A stretch of 64,000 nucleotides of DNA, taken from Selenomonas ruminantium AC2024 (lineage in GTDB: Bacteria; Bacillota; Negativicutes; Selenomonadales; Selenomonadaceae). The position numbers and the translations under genes were made by a program. The notes under the pieces were generated by a model. That model was not told where the DNA came from. It made no database searches and worked only from the letters and a program-made list of their open reading frames with translations. The stretch lies in NCBI RefSeq assembly GCF_000687995.1, contig NZ_JIAC01000001.1:2294001-2358000 (forward strand), written 5' to 3'. Positions 50,882 to 59,570 of the stretch are shown piece by piece; positions within the stretch are counted from its first letter, which is position 1; each line of letters starts with the position of its first letter.

Positions 50882-52183
50882 TTACTTCTGTTTCGTTTTT
50901 TCCTGTTTGCCCGTTTTATCAGCTTTGTCAGCCTTGCCCTGGCCGGCTATCTTAGCCACTTCGGCGGCCTCGCTCTTAGCTTCATTCTTATGCTCTAACT
51001 TCTTGGTGGCATCCACCTTTTCCTCACGGGCTTCCAACTTGGATTTTTTCTCCTCAGGGATGGTCTTCATGACGAAGCTGTTCTTCTCCAAAGTTCCATC
51101 GAGTCTGAACAAAGCCTTAGCATCAGCCAGCTTGCAGTAAAGCACATCCTTCTTGTCCACGCCGTCAGCTACGCCAATGGTGCTGACGAGTTTCCTCGTC
51201 TTAGCATTCCAGCCCAGGTCCACATGCGCAGCATCTGCCAAATCAATGGCAGGCAGATACATGGTGCCGCCCTGCTCAATAGCCTTGTTCTTCAATTTCA
51301 CGCCATTGACATAGAGCGGATAAACCTTGGCTACATAAGTGGGTTCGCCATCCGATTCATTGATTTTCTTTTCGATTTCCTCGTTGCTGACAAAATTAGC
51401 CACGCCATAACCGGCCAGCCATTTGTTCACATCTTCCACCGTCAGCTTCTGCCAGCCATAACCGTCGGGATAGATATAGTAAGCCACCGTGTTATCCGCC
51501 AGCTTTTCTACCACCACGCGATTGTATGTGATTTCCACCGGCGTGCCGATTTCCACCAAATCAAAGAGGGCTTCCACATCCGCTTCATGCATGCGGATAC
51601 AGCCATTGGAAACATAATGACCGATGGAATCCGGACGGTTGGTACCATGGATGCCATAGTTGCCCTGAATCTCCATCCAGCGATAGCCCAGCGGGCACTG
51701 CGGGCCGGAAGGAATCGTTTCCCCGGTACTCGGGTCCGTCCAGGAAGGGTTCACATCCTTGGAACGAATCTTATAATAGCCCACTGGTGTCGGCGAACTG
51801 GTCTTGCCGGGTCCAATGGGATACAGACGGATTTTTTCCGTGCCTGCAAAGAGGGCCAGGGAGCGTGCCGCCAGATTAATGGAAATCTTCTTTTCCAAAG
51901 ATTTCTTCTCCGTTGCGGGAGCTTCCTTCGCTTCCTGCTTTTCTGCTGCCGGCGTTTCTGTCTTCTGCGCCTTTTCCGGTTCAGCTGCCGGAGCCACGGG
52001 CGCAGACATAACTGTCTTGCCCGTTTCCTTGGCCAGTTCCTGTTCCCGTACAGTCGGTTCCTTCACCTGCACGGACATATCCGCCAGGGTTGGCACATGC
52101 ATGGGTGCAGCCCCTGCATAGGAAGCTGCCCCGCCAGTTAACAATGCGGCCGTCACCAGGCCAGCACAAATATTCTTGAGCAT
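50882..52183 (-). CDS. L,D-transpeptidase (YkuD) with low-complexity linkers
   Basis: 433 residues from ATG at 52183. Signal peptide (LKNICAGLVTAALLTGGAASYAGA), Ala/Glu/Lys-rich linker, then a YkuD domain with HGTNRPDSIGHYVSNGCIRM, which contains the catalytic Cys and His. A SH3- or copper-amine-oxidase-like domain follows and the protein ends in a Lys/Ala/Glu repeat tail (KADKADKTGKQEKTKQK). It forms 3-3 crosslinks or anchors proteins to the wall. Directly before its ribosome site lies a three-unit palindrome array. Confidence 0.9.
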   Translation of the reverse strand: MLKNICAGLVTAALLTGGAASYAGAAPMHVPTLADMSVQVKEPTVREQELAKETGKTVMSAPVAPAAEPEKAQKTETPAAEKQEAKEAPATEKKSLEKKISINLAARSLALFAGTEKIRLYPIGPGKTSSPTPVGYYKIRSKDVNPSWTDPSTGETIPSGPQCPLGYRWMEIQGNYGIHGTNRPDSIGHYVSNGCIRMHEADVEALFDLVEIGTPVEITYNRVVVEKLADNTVAYYIYPDGYGWQKLTVEDVNKWLAGYGVANFVSNEEIEKKINESDGEPTYVAKVYPLYVNGVKLKNKAIEQGGTMYLPAIDLADAAHVDLGWNAKTRKLVSTIGVADGVDKKDVLYCKLADAKALFRLDGTLEKNSFVMKTIPEEKKSKLEAREEKVDATKKLEHKNEAKSEAAEVAKIAGQGKADKADKTGKQEKTKQK

Positions 52184-52210
52184 ACCTAAAATCTCTTTTC
52201 TCTCCAAAAT

Positions 52211-52249
52211 TTGACATGTCAATCTGACTTGTCAATTTGACATGTCACT
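52211..52249. repeat. Three-unit palindrome array in the L,D-transpeptidase leader (13-base period)
   Basis: TTGACATGTCAAT, CTGACTTGTCAAT, TTGACATGTCACT at 52211, 52224 and 52237. It ends 28 bases before the start codon. Confidence 0.85.
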
Positions 52250-52318
52250 TCTATATCCTATCATTTAAGCAGGCAATTTTCAATACACAAGCAGGGGATT
52301 TTCCCACCTAAATAGTAT

Positions 52319-52352
52319 AAGGATAACCTCTACGCAATCAGAGGTTATCCTT
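52319..52352 (-). terminator. Terminator of galR
   Basis: 13-base stem AAGGATAACCTCT / AGAGGTTATCCTT (52319-52331 and 52340-52352); the 5' arm includes the last galR codons. The following tract is only weakly T-rich. Confidence 0.65.
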
Positions 52353-53369
52353 ACATACGCCAGTGGTATCCCGGCTTACCAATACATTGTCCAGCATAAT
52401 GCGCTTGCTCTTGCCCCCGCGAATCGTTTCAATCAGCAGCTGGGCTGCACTCTTGCCGAGCTGGAACATATTCTGGTCCATGGTGGTGATTTTAGGTTCC
52501 ACCAAACGGGACAATGCAATATTATCATAGCCCATGATGGAAATTTCGTCCGGCACGGCCAGCCCCAAACGCTTACAAGCATTCATGGCACCTACCGCCA
52601 TCAAATCGTTACAACAGAATATCGCCGTGGGCTGCAGCTGTGGCAATTTGAGTTTCAGCGTCTCCGTGGTGGCATCCACGGTTTCCACACCATTACCTTC
52701 ACCGATATTCAAAATGTAGTCCTCGCTGAAAAGTTCCCGCTTCGTCATAAACTCCCGGTAAGTATCTTCTTTGATATCGTAGGAATCGGAATTGCACCCG
52801 CGCACAAACAAAATTCGCTTATGCCCGAGGCCTGCCAGATATTCGAGCGCCGTCTGCGAGCCCATCTGCTCATCATTGCCCACATAAGACACGCCCCGTA
52901 TACGATGATAACCGTTGATGAACACGAGCGGCACCCGCTGTACAAGTTCCTCATAAAAGGATTCGCTTATGTTCTTGGTATTGGGGCTGATGACGATAAT
53001 TCCCGACACATTGCGGGCCACCAATGTATTGATGGCCTGCATTTCCTGCACGGGGTCGTTCTGCGCGCAGTTCAGCAGAAAGGAAAATCCATCCTGCCGA
53101 ACGGCATCCTCGATACCGTCAATAACTTCCGCAAAGAACATATTGTGCAGGCCCGGCACCACGACACCAATGGTCGAAGACCTGCGGGTATTGAGTTCCC
53201 GGGCCTGTACATTGGGCACATAATTAAGACTGCTGATGGCCGCCTTAACCTTTTCCTTGGTTTCTACTTTCACGGGGTAATTCCCGTTGACTACACGGGA
53301 TACGGTCGCAACAGAAACACCTGCCGCTTTGGCCACATCCACGATGGTAGCTTGTTTCTTTTCTTCCAT
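52338..53369 (-). CDS. LacI family repressor, probable galactose regulator
   Basis: 343 residues. N-terminal HTH and hinge (IVDVAKAAGVSVATVSRVVNG), then a periplasmic-binding-protein-like sensor domain. It is 21 bases after galT in the same direction, and GAAAACGTTTTC-type sequences lie upstream of galK and the cytidylate-kinase-like gene; this is the operator shape of LacI/GalR proteins. Likely the local repressor of the gal genes. Ligand inferred, not shown. Confidence 0.9.
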   Translation of the reverse strand: MEEKKQATIVDVAKAAGVSVATVSRVVNGNYPVKVETKEKVKAAISSLNYVPNVQARELNTRRSSTIGVVVPGLHNMFFAEVIDGIEDAVRQDGFSFLLNCAQNDPVQEMQAINTLVARNVSGIIVISPNTKNISESFYEELVQRVPLVFINGYHRIRGVSYVGNDEQMGSQTALEYLAGLGHKRILFVRGCNSDSYDIKEDTYREFMTKRELFSEDYILNIGEGNGVETVDATTETLKLKLPQLQPTAIFCCNDLMAVGAMNACKRLGLAVPDEISIMGYDNIALSRLVEPKITTMDQNMFQLGKSAAQLLIETIRGGKSKRIMLDNVLVSRDTTGVCKDNL

Positions 53370-53390
53370 AAAAACCTGCTTTCTTCGGCA

Positions 53391-54896
53391 TTAGTCCTCA
53401 GAAACAGTCTGCATAAACTTATCAAAGGCCGCCATGCCTTCAGCATCGCGCTTATAGACACCGGCATGTGTGAGCACGGTTGCAAAGACCTTGCCGATTT
53501 CCTCTTTCAGGATGTCATGGACCTGATTTTCCTGCACATGCGGGTATTTTTCCCGCAGCATCTTATACCAGTCACTGTGTTTGGCCAGTTCTTCGCTAGC
53601 GGAGATATCTTCCGTCCCGCGCACGAGTTCCTCGCCCAAAAGATGCATTTCCTGCTTCAGACGGGCCGGCAGTACAGCCAGTCCCATGACTTCAATCAGG
53701 CCGATATTTTCCTTCTTGATATGATGCACTTCGGCATGGGGATGGAAAATGCCCAGCGGATGCTCTGCACTCGTGCGGTTGTTGCGCAGAACCAAATCCA
53801 GCTCATAGGCTGCGCCCCGGCGGCGGGCAATCGGCGTGATGGTATTGTGGGGCTGACCGTCACTTTCGGCCAGAATCCCGACGCTTTCATCACTGTAATT
53901 GCGCCACTTGTCCAGAATCTTTTCTGCAAGGTCAGCCAGTTCTTCCCGGTCATCCCCCGTCAGGCGGATAGTGGACATAGGCCATTTGACTCGGCCAATT
54001 TTTACATGCGGAAAGCCTGCTGCACTGTACGTCTTTTCTACAGGGGCCTTGGCCATGGCAAAGTCATAGCGCCCCCCCTGATAATGGTCATGGGAAAGAA
54101 TAGAACCGCCCACTATGGGTAAATCCGCATTAGAGCCCAAGAAATAATGGGGGAAAATCGTCACGAAATCCAAGAGGTTCTCGAAACTCTTGCGGTTTAC
54201 CTTCATGGGAATGTGTTTTCGGTTCAGGACAATGCAATGCTCATTGTAATAGGTATAAGGGGAATATTGCATAAACCAGCGATGGGAGGCCAGCCGCAAG
54301 GGGATTAAGCGGTGGGTCTGCCGTGCCGGATGTCCTGCATGACCAGCAAAGCCTTCGTTTTCCCGGCAAAGAAGGCACTTCGGATAAGAACTGGACTTAA
54401 CGAGTTTTGCCTTGGCGATATCCCGCGGGTCCTTTTCCGGCTTGGACAGATTGATGGTGACATCCAAATCACCATACTCTGTAGCCGTCTGCCAAACGAT
54501 GTTTTTATCGATTCTGTCCTTGCGGATGTAGTTGGAGGCAATGCTCATCTTGTAGAAATTGTCCGTGGCCGCCTTGGGTGCGCGGGCATAGTCGCTTTGG
54601 AATCTGCGCACCACTTCCGAGGGGCGGGGCATGACACAGTTCATGATGCGGGTATCAAACAAATCCCGTTCACTCGTCGTGCCTTCGATAAGTTTTTCCT
54701 GCACCGCATAATCAAGCATCTGCTCTAAAATGGGGGCAGCTGTTTCTAAGGTTTCGTTTATCTCTTCGGGCTCAAATTCACTCACCTGTAAAACATCAAT
54801 GAGCAAATTGGCACTGTAGTAGTAATCGTCTTCGCTGATAAGTCCGCGCTGCTTAGCGAAATTCAGCAGGCGGTTGATTTCTGTGTTGATGTTCAT
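53391..54896 (-). CDS. galT: Galactose-1-phosphate uridylyltransferase, Firmicute type
   Basis: 501 residues. Transfers UMP between UDP-glucose and galactose 1-phosphate. The sequence follows the ~490-residue Firmicute GalT (class 2), with SILSHDHYQGG in the active region and ARRRGAAYELDLVLRNN near the C-terminal part. Different from the 350-residue E. coli enzyme. Starts 14 bases after galE. Confidence 0.95.
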   Translation of the reverse strand: MNINTEINRLLNFAKQRGLISEDDYYYSANLLIDVLQVSEFEPEEINETLETAAPILEQMLDYAVQEKLIEGTTSERDLFDTRIMNCVMPRPSEVVRRFQSDYARAPKAATDNFYKMSIASNYIRKDRIDKNIVWQTATEYGDLDVTINLSKPEKDPRDIAKAKLVKSSSYPKCLLCRENEGFAGHAGHPARQTHRLIPLRLASHRWFMQYSPYTYYNEHCIVLNRKHIPMKVNRKSFENLLDFVTIFPHYFLGSNADLPIVGGSILSHDHYQGGRYDFAMAKAPVEKTYSAAGFPHVKIGRVKWPMSTIRLTGDDREELADLAEKILDKWRNYSDESVGILAESDGQPHNTITPIARRRGAAYELDLVLRNNRTSAEHPLGIFHPHAEVHHIKKENIGLIEVMGLAVLPARLKQEMHLLGEELVRGTEDISASEELAKHSDWYKMLREKYPHVQENQVHDILKEEIGKVFATVLTHAGVYKRDAEGMAAFDKFMQTVSED

Positions 54897-54910
54897 TTCT
54901 ATTTCACCGC

Positions 54911-55900
54911 TTATTTTTCATAACCATTGGGATGTTTCTGATGCCAGTTCCAGGCTGTGCCAATTACCTGCTTCACATCGGTGTAGCGGGGATTCCAGCC
55001 CAGAATCTTTCTGGCTTTTTCACTCGAAGCAATAAGCTGTGCCGGGTCACCAGCGCGGCGGGCACCCATTTCCACCTTGATGTCCTTGCCCGTGGCTTCT
55101 TTGGCAGCTTCAATCATTTCCTTTACGGAGAAGCCCTGACCATTGCCCAGGTTAAAGATATTGCTGTCGCCGCCCTTGCGCAGATACTCGAGCGCCAGTA
55201 CATGGGCATCGGCGAGGTCGATTACATGGATGTAGTCGCGCAGGCAGGTGCCATCCGGCGTTGCATAATCATCGCCAAAGATGGTGATATGGTCACGCTT
55301 GCCCAGCGGAACCTGCAGGATGAGCGGAATCAGATGCGTTTCCGGATGATGGTCCTCACCGATGGAACCATCGTCCAAAGCACCTGCGGCATTGAAGTAG
55401 CGCAGGGACACATAGCGGATGCCATCGGCCCGGCTGACCCACTTCATCATCTTTTCCATGGTGAGCTTGCTCTCGCCATAGGTATTGGTCGGGCAGGTTT
55501 CATCATCTTCCATGATGGGGATTTTCTTGGGTTCGCCATAGACAGCAGCTGTCGAGGAGAACACAATCTTATCCACATGATGGCGCACCATGGCTTCGAG
55601 CAGCACCTGCATACCATAAACATTATTATTGAAGTATTTAAGCGGCTTTTCCATGCTCTCGCCGACCAGCGAGTTGGCTGCGAAGTGAATGACCGCTTCA
55701 ATTTGATTCTCGGTAAAAATCTTGTCGAGAACCGCTGCTTCACGGATATCCCCTTCGTAGAATTTTGCCTTGGGATTCAGGGCATCACGATGACCAGTCT
55801 GCAGGTTATCCACGATAACCACATCTTCGCCCTTTTCCACTAACTGATGTACGGCATGGGAGCCGATGTAACCGGCACCGCCGCAAACAAGAATTGACAT
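54911..55900 (-). CDS. galE: UDP-glucose 4-epimerase
   Basis: 329 residues from ATG at 55900, with GGAG nine bases upstream; the frame reads on to 55924 but without need. NAD site GGAGYIGSHAVHQL at the start, catalytic Ser-Tyr-Lys in SSTAAVYG and TNTYGESK, and later NLGNGQGFSV. The ATG falls inside a TTGACATGTCAA palindrome (55894-55905). Confidence 0.96.
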   Translation of the reverse strand: MSILVCGGAGYIGSHAVHQLVEKGEDVVIVDNLQTGHRDALNPKAKFYEGDIREAAVLDKIFTENQIEAVIHFAANSLVGESMEKPLKYFNNNVYGMQVLLEAMVRHHVDKIVFSSTAAVYGEPKKIPIMEDDETCPTNTYGESKLTMEKMMKWVSRADGIRYVSLRYFNAAGALDDGSIGEDHHPETHLIPLILQVPLGKRDHITIFGDDYATPDGTCLRDYIHVIDLADAHVLALEYLRKGGDSNIFNLGNGQGFSVKEMIEAAKEATGKDIKVEMGARRAGDPAQLIASSEKARKILGWNPRYTDVKQVIGTAWNWHQKHPNGYEK

Positions 55901-55905
55901 GTCAA
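55894..55905. repeat. TTGACATGTCAA palindrome covering the galE start codon
   Basis: Perfect 12-base palindrome between the ribosome site and the first codons (ATGTCAATT). Could be an operator or a chance match forced by the coding sequence. Confidence 0.5.
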
Positions 55906-55980
55906 TGCGCTCCTTTATCATCAAACAGAAATCGCTTTCTATTTTAACATCTTTTCTATGGATTTACTATGCGTTTTCTA

Positions 55981-57174
55981 TCATTTTACCCGATGGGTAC
56001 CATCTGCAATGTTAGCCACGTAGAAGCTCGGTGCATAGCCGATTTTTTCCGTGTACACCTTACCTACTTTTTCCTTGAAGGCTTCTATGGCTTCATTCTT
56101 GACGAGGCTCACCGTGCAACCGCCAAAGCCGGCGCCGGTCATGCGGGAACCGATTACACCATCCACCTGCCAGGCAAGCTCTGCCAGCGTATCGAGCTCT
56201 TTGCCCGTTACATCGTAATCATCACGCAGGGAATAATGGGATTCATTCATCAGCTTGCCAAACTTAGCTACATCATTTGCTTCCAGAGCCTCAACGGCTT
56301 CCAGCGTGCGGTTGTTTTCCAGTACCGCATGACGGGCACGCTGACGTTCCAATGGTTCGGAAATGGCACCGGCCAGCTGATTGAACTCTTCATTGGAAAG
56401 CTCGCCCAGAGCATTCAATTCCGGCTTTACTTCCTTGAGTTCATTCAGCGCATGCTCACACTGGGCACGGCGTACATTGTAGGCGCTAGAAGCCAGGCTG
56501 TGCGGCTTGTTGGTGTTGGTAATAACGATGCTGGCACCGTCCAGAGCGATTTTGCTGTAACGGTAGGAAAGCGTGTTGCAGTCGAGAAGAATTGCGCAAT
56601 CCTTCTTGCCCATGCCCACAGCGAACTGGTCCATAATGCCGCAGTTGACACCAACAAAGGTGTTTTCGGCTTTCTGGGAAAGTTTTACCATTTCGACCAT
56701 ATCCAGACCGAAGTCAAAGGCATCGTTCAGGATAAGGGCCGTCAGCACTTCGATAGAAGCCGAGGAAGAAAGACCGGAGCCATTGGGCAGCGTGCCGAAA
56801 ATCAGAATATCAAAGCCGTGACCAGCCTTAAATCCTGCATCTTCAAAAACCTTTACCACGCCCATGGGGTAATTGGCCCAATCCTTAGCCTTGTCATAGC
56901 TCAGGCCGCTCATCGGGAACTCGATTACGCCCTTGTCTGCCATATTCATGGAGTAAATCTGCGTCTTGCTGTCCTGACGGTCAGCCACCAGTGCATAGGT
57001 TCCCAGCGAAATTGCACAGGGGAATACATGACCACCATTGTAGTCCGTATGCTCACCGATTAAGTTCACACGGCCTGGTGAGAAATAGCTGCGCGTCTCT
57101 CTGGCAGCATCAGCACCGAATTTAGCAGCAAACTCTGCCTGCATTTTCGCGAGAATTTCATTTTCTTTTTCCAT
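55981..57174 (-). CDS. galK: Galactokinase
   Basis: 397 residues from ATG at 57174, seven bases after AGGAGGC. Phosphorylates galactose. Signature SPGRVNLIGEHTDYNGG near the start, GHMP loop LPNGSGLSSSASIEV, and MTGAGFGGCTVSLV at the C-terminal end. First of galK-galE-galT-galR. Upstream are a promoter, two LacI-type operators and a leader hairpin. Confidence 0.97.
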   Translation of the reverse strand: MEKENEILAKMQAEFAAKFGADAARETRSYFSPGRVNLIGEHTDYNGGHVFPCAISLGTYALVADRQDSKTQIYSMNMADKGVIEFPMSGLSYDKAKDWANYPMGVVKVFEDAGFKAGHGFDILIFGTLPNGSGLSSSASIEVLTALILNDAFDFGLDMVEMVKLSQKAENTFVGVNCGIMDQFAVGMGKKDCAILLDCNTLSYRYSKIALDGASIVITNTNKPHSLASSAYNVRRAQCEHALNELKEVKPELNALGELSNEEFNQLAGAISEPLERQRARHAVLENNRTLEAVEALEANDVAKFGKLMNESHYSLRDDYDVTGKELDTLAELAWQVDGVIGSRMTGAGFGGCTVSLVKNEAIEAFKEKVGKVYTEKIGYAPSFYVANIADGTHRVK

Positions 57175-57194
57175 GTTCAAGGCCTCCTATATAT

Positions 57195-57206
57195 GTAAAC
57201 GTTTTC
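57195..57206. promoter_or_regulatory. LacI-type operator GTAAACGTTTTC near the galK start
   Basis: CG-centred palindrome of the LacI/GalR kind between the leader hairpin and the galK ribosome site. Confidence 0.65.
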
Positions 57207-57212
57207 TTTTGT

Positions 57213-57262
57213 TTTGAAAAATTAAGGCGCAACTCTGTGCTTCGCTTACAAAGTTGCGCCGC
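57213..57262 (-). terminator. Hairpin between the symporter gene and galK (terminator or leader attenuator)
   Basis: GGCGCAACT / AGTTGCGCC stem (57226-57234, 57252-57260), followed on the minus strand by TTAATTTTTC. It lies after the galK promoter, so both symporter transcripts and galK leader transcripts meet it. Confidence 0.65.
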
Positions 57263-57281
57263 ATTTCCCTTTGTTATCTCT

Positions 57282-57310
57282 AGTTTACTCCTGAACGCCG
57301 GGAATGTCAA
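57282..57310 (-). promoter_or_regulatory. galK promoter
   Basis: TTGACA (57305-57310), 17-base spacer, TAAACT (57282-57287) on the minus strand, with an operator eight bases upstream of the -35. Confidence 0.75.
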
Positions 57311-57318
57311 GATTTTTT

Positions 57319-57330
57319 GAAAACGTTTTC
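57319..57330. promoter_or_regulatory. LacI-type operator GAAAACGTTTTC upstream of the galK promoter
   Basis: Perfect 12-base palindrome, the best of the four LacI-type sites in the region. Confidence 0.7.
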
Positions 57331-57351
57331 TTTGACATTTTCTTACGTTTT

Positions 57352-58788
57352 TTACTTATTCATGTCTTCCCATTTTTCTTCCAGTTCTTCCACAATGCGG
57401 GCATGTTCTTCTTCCGTCAGCGTCACCTTGCCACGATAAACGAAGGCAGCGATAACCAGCAGCAGTACCGGAATAGCGAACATGATGAGCTGGAATTTCA
57501 GCAGGCCGCCTGCCGTGATGTCAGCAGCCGTTGCACCACCGGTCATGCCAACCCATACAGCTGTCAGACCAACGATACCGCCCGTAATGGCACCAGAGAG
57601 TTTATCCACCAGCGGACGCACGCAGAGGCAGACCGCTTCATCACGATGGCCGAGTTTCAGCTGGCCATATTCAACAGAGTCTGTAATGGTCATGAGAACC
57701 ACGAGGAAGATCAGCGGCTGCGGCAGGTTGAAGAGACCAGCAGCGACCAGTGCCATCCAAACATTGGTACCGGAAACCGCATAGAGAATCAGAGCAGCCG
57801 TCATGATAGCCAAAGAGCTGAAAAACAACTTGCGGCGGCTGAATTTCGTCGTGAGTACCGGGAACAAAGCCACAGCCATCAGACCGATAACCACGTTGAT
57901 TATACCTAAGATGGAGAATTTCGTTGCATCACCGATAACATAGATGAAATAGTAAAGATTGAAGTTATTTACAATATTCTGTCCTAAACCCAAAATCAAA
58001 TAAGCGCAGGCTATCCACAGCAGCTGGTCATTCTTGGCCAGAACTTTGAATACATCTTTGAAGGACGTTTCCACCTTGTTTTCACGCAGAGCAGATTCCT
58101 GTTCCTTGGTGCCTATGCCCAGGATAATTGCGCCCAGCGTTGCGATACCGCCGCCGATGCAGGCAAAGGCAAACCAGCCCTGCGGGTCACCAGCACCGCC
58201 ATTCTGATTAACGGAGAAATAGAGCACAATCGGCATAACCATGATGGTTACGAGCTGGCCGCCGAATACCGAACCGATACGGGCAACCGTAGCCGTGATT
58301 TCACGTTCGTGAGAATCAAAGGAAAGCGCCGGAATCATGGACCAGATAGCTACGTCCTTAGCGGAGTAGAACACATCCATGATAAAGTAAACGATTGCGA
58401 AAAGAATCAGATAAAGGGTCGGATTCGTTACGGTAAGACCGCCAAAATCCGTAAAGAGTGCTGCCAGCGTAATCGCTGCTACAAACGCACCTACGATAAC
58501 CCAGGGCTTAAACCGGCCCCAACGAGTTTTCGTCTTGTCGATGATGTTGCCCATAAACGGGTCAATGAAAAGTTCTGCCACACGCAGTACCATGATGATG
58601 GTCGTAACTACACCAATCATGTACGCATCCCGGCTGGGATTATTGGATGAAAAAAGATTACTGGTAACAAAAATCATAAAATACGTTGCCAGCATGGCGT
58701 AAAATACGTCATGTCCAAAGGTACCGCAAGCATAAGCGATGCGCGGCCACATGCTGCTTTTCTTCTCTGCCACTGCTACTGCCTCCAT
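57352..58788 (-). CDS. GPH-family sugar:cation symporter (galactoside/galactose permease)
   Basis: 478 residues with about 12 membrane helices. The GPH pattern is clear: DPFMGNIIDKTKTRWGRFKPW in the helix 2-3 loop and LMTITDSVEYGQLKLGHRDEAV later. No C-terminal PTS IIA domain, unlike LacS of streptococci. Close relatives carry lactose, galactose, melibiose or raffinose. Location in front of galK and near alpha- and beta-galactosidase points to galactosides. Confidence 0.92.
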   Translation of the reverse strand: MEAVAVAEKKSSMWPRIAYACGTFGHDVFYAMLATYFMIFVTSNLFSSNNPSRDAYMIGVVTTIIMVLRVAELFIDPFMGNIIDKTKTRWGRFKPWVIVGAFVAAITLAALFTDFGGLTVTNPTLYLILFAIVYFIMDVFYSAKDVAIWSMIPALSFDSHEREITATVARIGSVFGGQLVTIMVMPIVLYFSVNQNGGAGDPQGWFAFACIGGGIATLGAIILGIGTKEQESALRENKVETSFKDVFKVLAKNDQLLWIACAYLILGLGQNIVNNFNLYYFIYVIGDATKFSILGIINVVIGLMAVALFPVLTTKFSRRKLFFSSLAIMTAALILYAVSGTNVWMALVAAGLFNLPQPLIFLVVLMTITDSVEYGQLKLGHRDEAVCLCVRPLVDKLSGAITGGIVGLTAVWVGMTGGATAADITAGGLLKFQLIMFAIPVLLLVIAAFVYRGKVTLTEEEHARIVEELEEKWEDMNK

Positions 58789-58806
58789 TGTCCGAGCCTC
58801 CTAAAA

Positions 58807-59406
58807 TCAACCTTTAATCGTCCGCATATAGGCGATTAAGCCATCAGCAATTTTTTCCAAATCTCCGGAGCTGGTATTGACAACCAAGTCGTAATTTTCA
58901 CCAGCGCCCCAGGTACGTCCCGTGTAGTAGTTGTAGTAACGGGCACGCTTTTCGTCTTCCTTGTCCAGTTCCTTCAGGCTCTTGCCGTCATAGACTTCCT
59001 GACCACGTTTCTCACGGAAATCATCGTCAGCGCAGACAAAAATTGAGAAAACGTTATCTTTTTTCCGCAGAGCATAATCGGCGCTGCGTCCCAGGAAAAT
59101 ACAAGGAGCATCCTCCGCCAGTTTGCGGATGGCAGCCGACTCGCTCATAAACATTTCCTGACTGCTGCTGCCCATATGAGTACCAAAGGAATGGAACGGA
59201 ATAAAGCTCATGGACAGGGGCTTAACCTGATTTTCCATTTCTAACAGCTCTTCTTCACTCAAATCATCAATCCCCAGCTTTGCTGCGGCGATGTGGACAA
59301 TCTGGCGGTCATAAAGCTTGATGTCTAATTTCTTCGCCATAATCTCCGCCAGCTCACGCCCGCCAGCACCATACTGACGGCTGATGGTGATAACCGTATT
59401 TTCCAT
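58807..59406 (-). CDS. Cytidylate kinase-like family protein
   Basis: 199 residues starting MENTVITISRQYGAGGRELAE, a shortened P-loop (GAGG) of the cytidylate-kinase-like family (AAA-type nucleotide kinase), with GRSADYALRKKDNVFSIFVCA in the middle. It is not the housekeeping Cmk, and its substrate is unknown. It is 18 bases upstream of the symporter, evidently in the same transcription unit, and two LacI-type operators lie upstream. Role in galactoside use unclear. Confidence 0.85.
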   Translation of the reverse strand: MENTVITISRQYGAGGRELAEIMAKKLDIKLYDRQIVHIAAAKLGIDDLSEEELLEMENQVKPLSMSFIPFHSFGTHMGSSSQEMFMSESAAIRKLAEDAPCIFLGRSADYALRKKDNVFSIFVCADDDFREKRGQEVYDGKSLKELDKEDEKRARYYNYYTGRTWGAGENYDLVVNTSSGDLEKIADGLIAYMRTIKG

Positions 59407-59439
59407 TAATAGTCCCCCTTGTTTTGTGTGGAAAATAAT

Positions 59440-59451
59440 GTAAACGTTTTC
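59440..59451. promoter_or_regulatory. LacI-type operator GTAAACGTTTTC before the kinase-symporter operon
   Basis: CG-centred palindrome 34 bases upstream of the kinase-like gene start; identical to the site at 57195. Confidence 0.65.
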
Positions 59452-59500
59452 TTTAGATCTAAAAAATAAATATCGACTTACTATCGTTACTCAAACAATA

Positions 59501-59512
59501 GTAAACGATTTC
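59501..59512. promoter_or_regulatory. LacI-type operator GTAAACGATTTC, weaker
   Basis: Second site 61 bases upstream of the first, one or two changes from the others; paired operators allow looping. Confidence 0.5.
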
Positions 59513-59570
59513 CTTATCTATTATTATAGCGTGTTTTGTAGATAATGCAATATGTTTGGTAAAAATAGTA

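Noticed and set aside
52211-52249. TTGACA in the palindromes taken as ordinary -35 boxes
   Set aside because: Every unit contains TTGACA by nature of the palindrome; in trxA and DUF2156 promoters the distance to TATAAT is 7-10 bases, too short.
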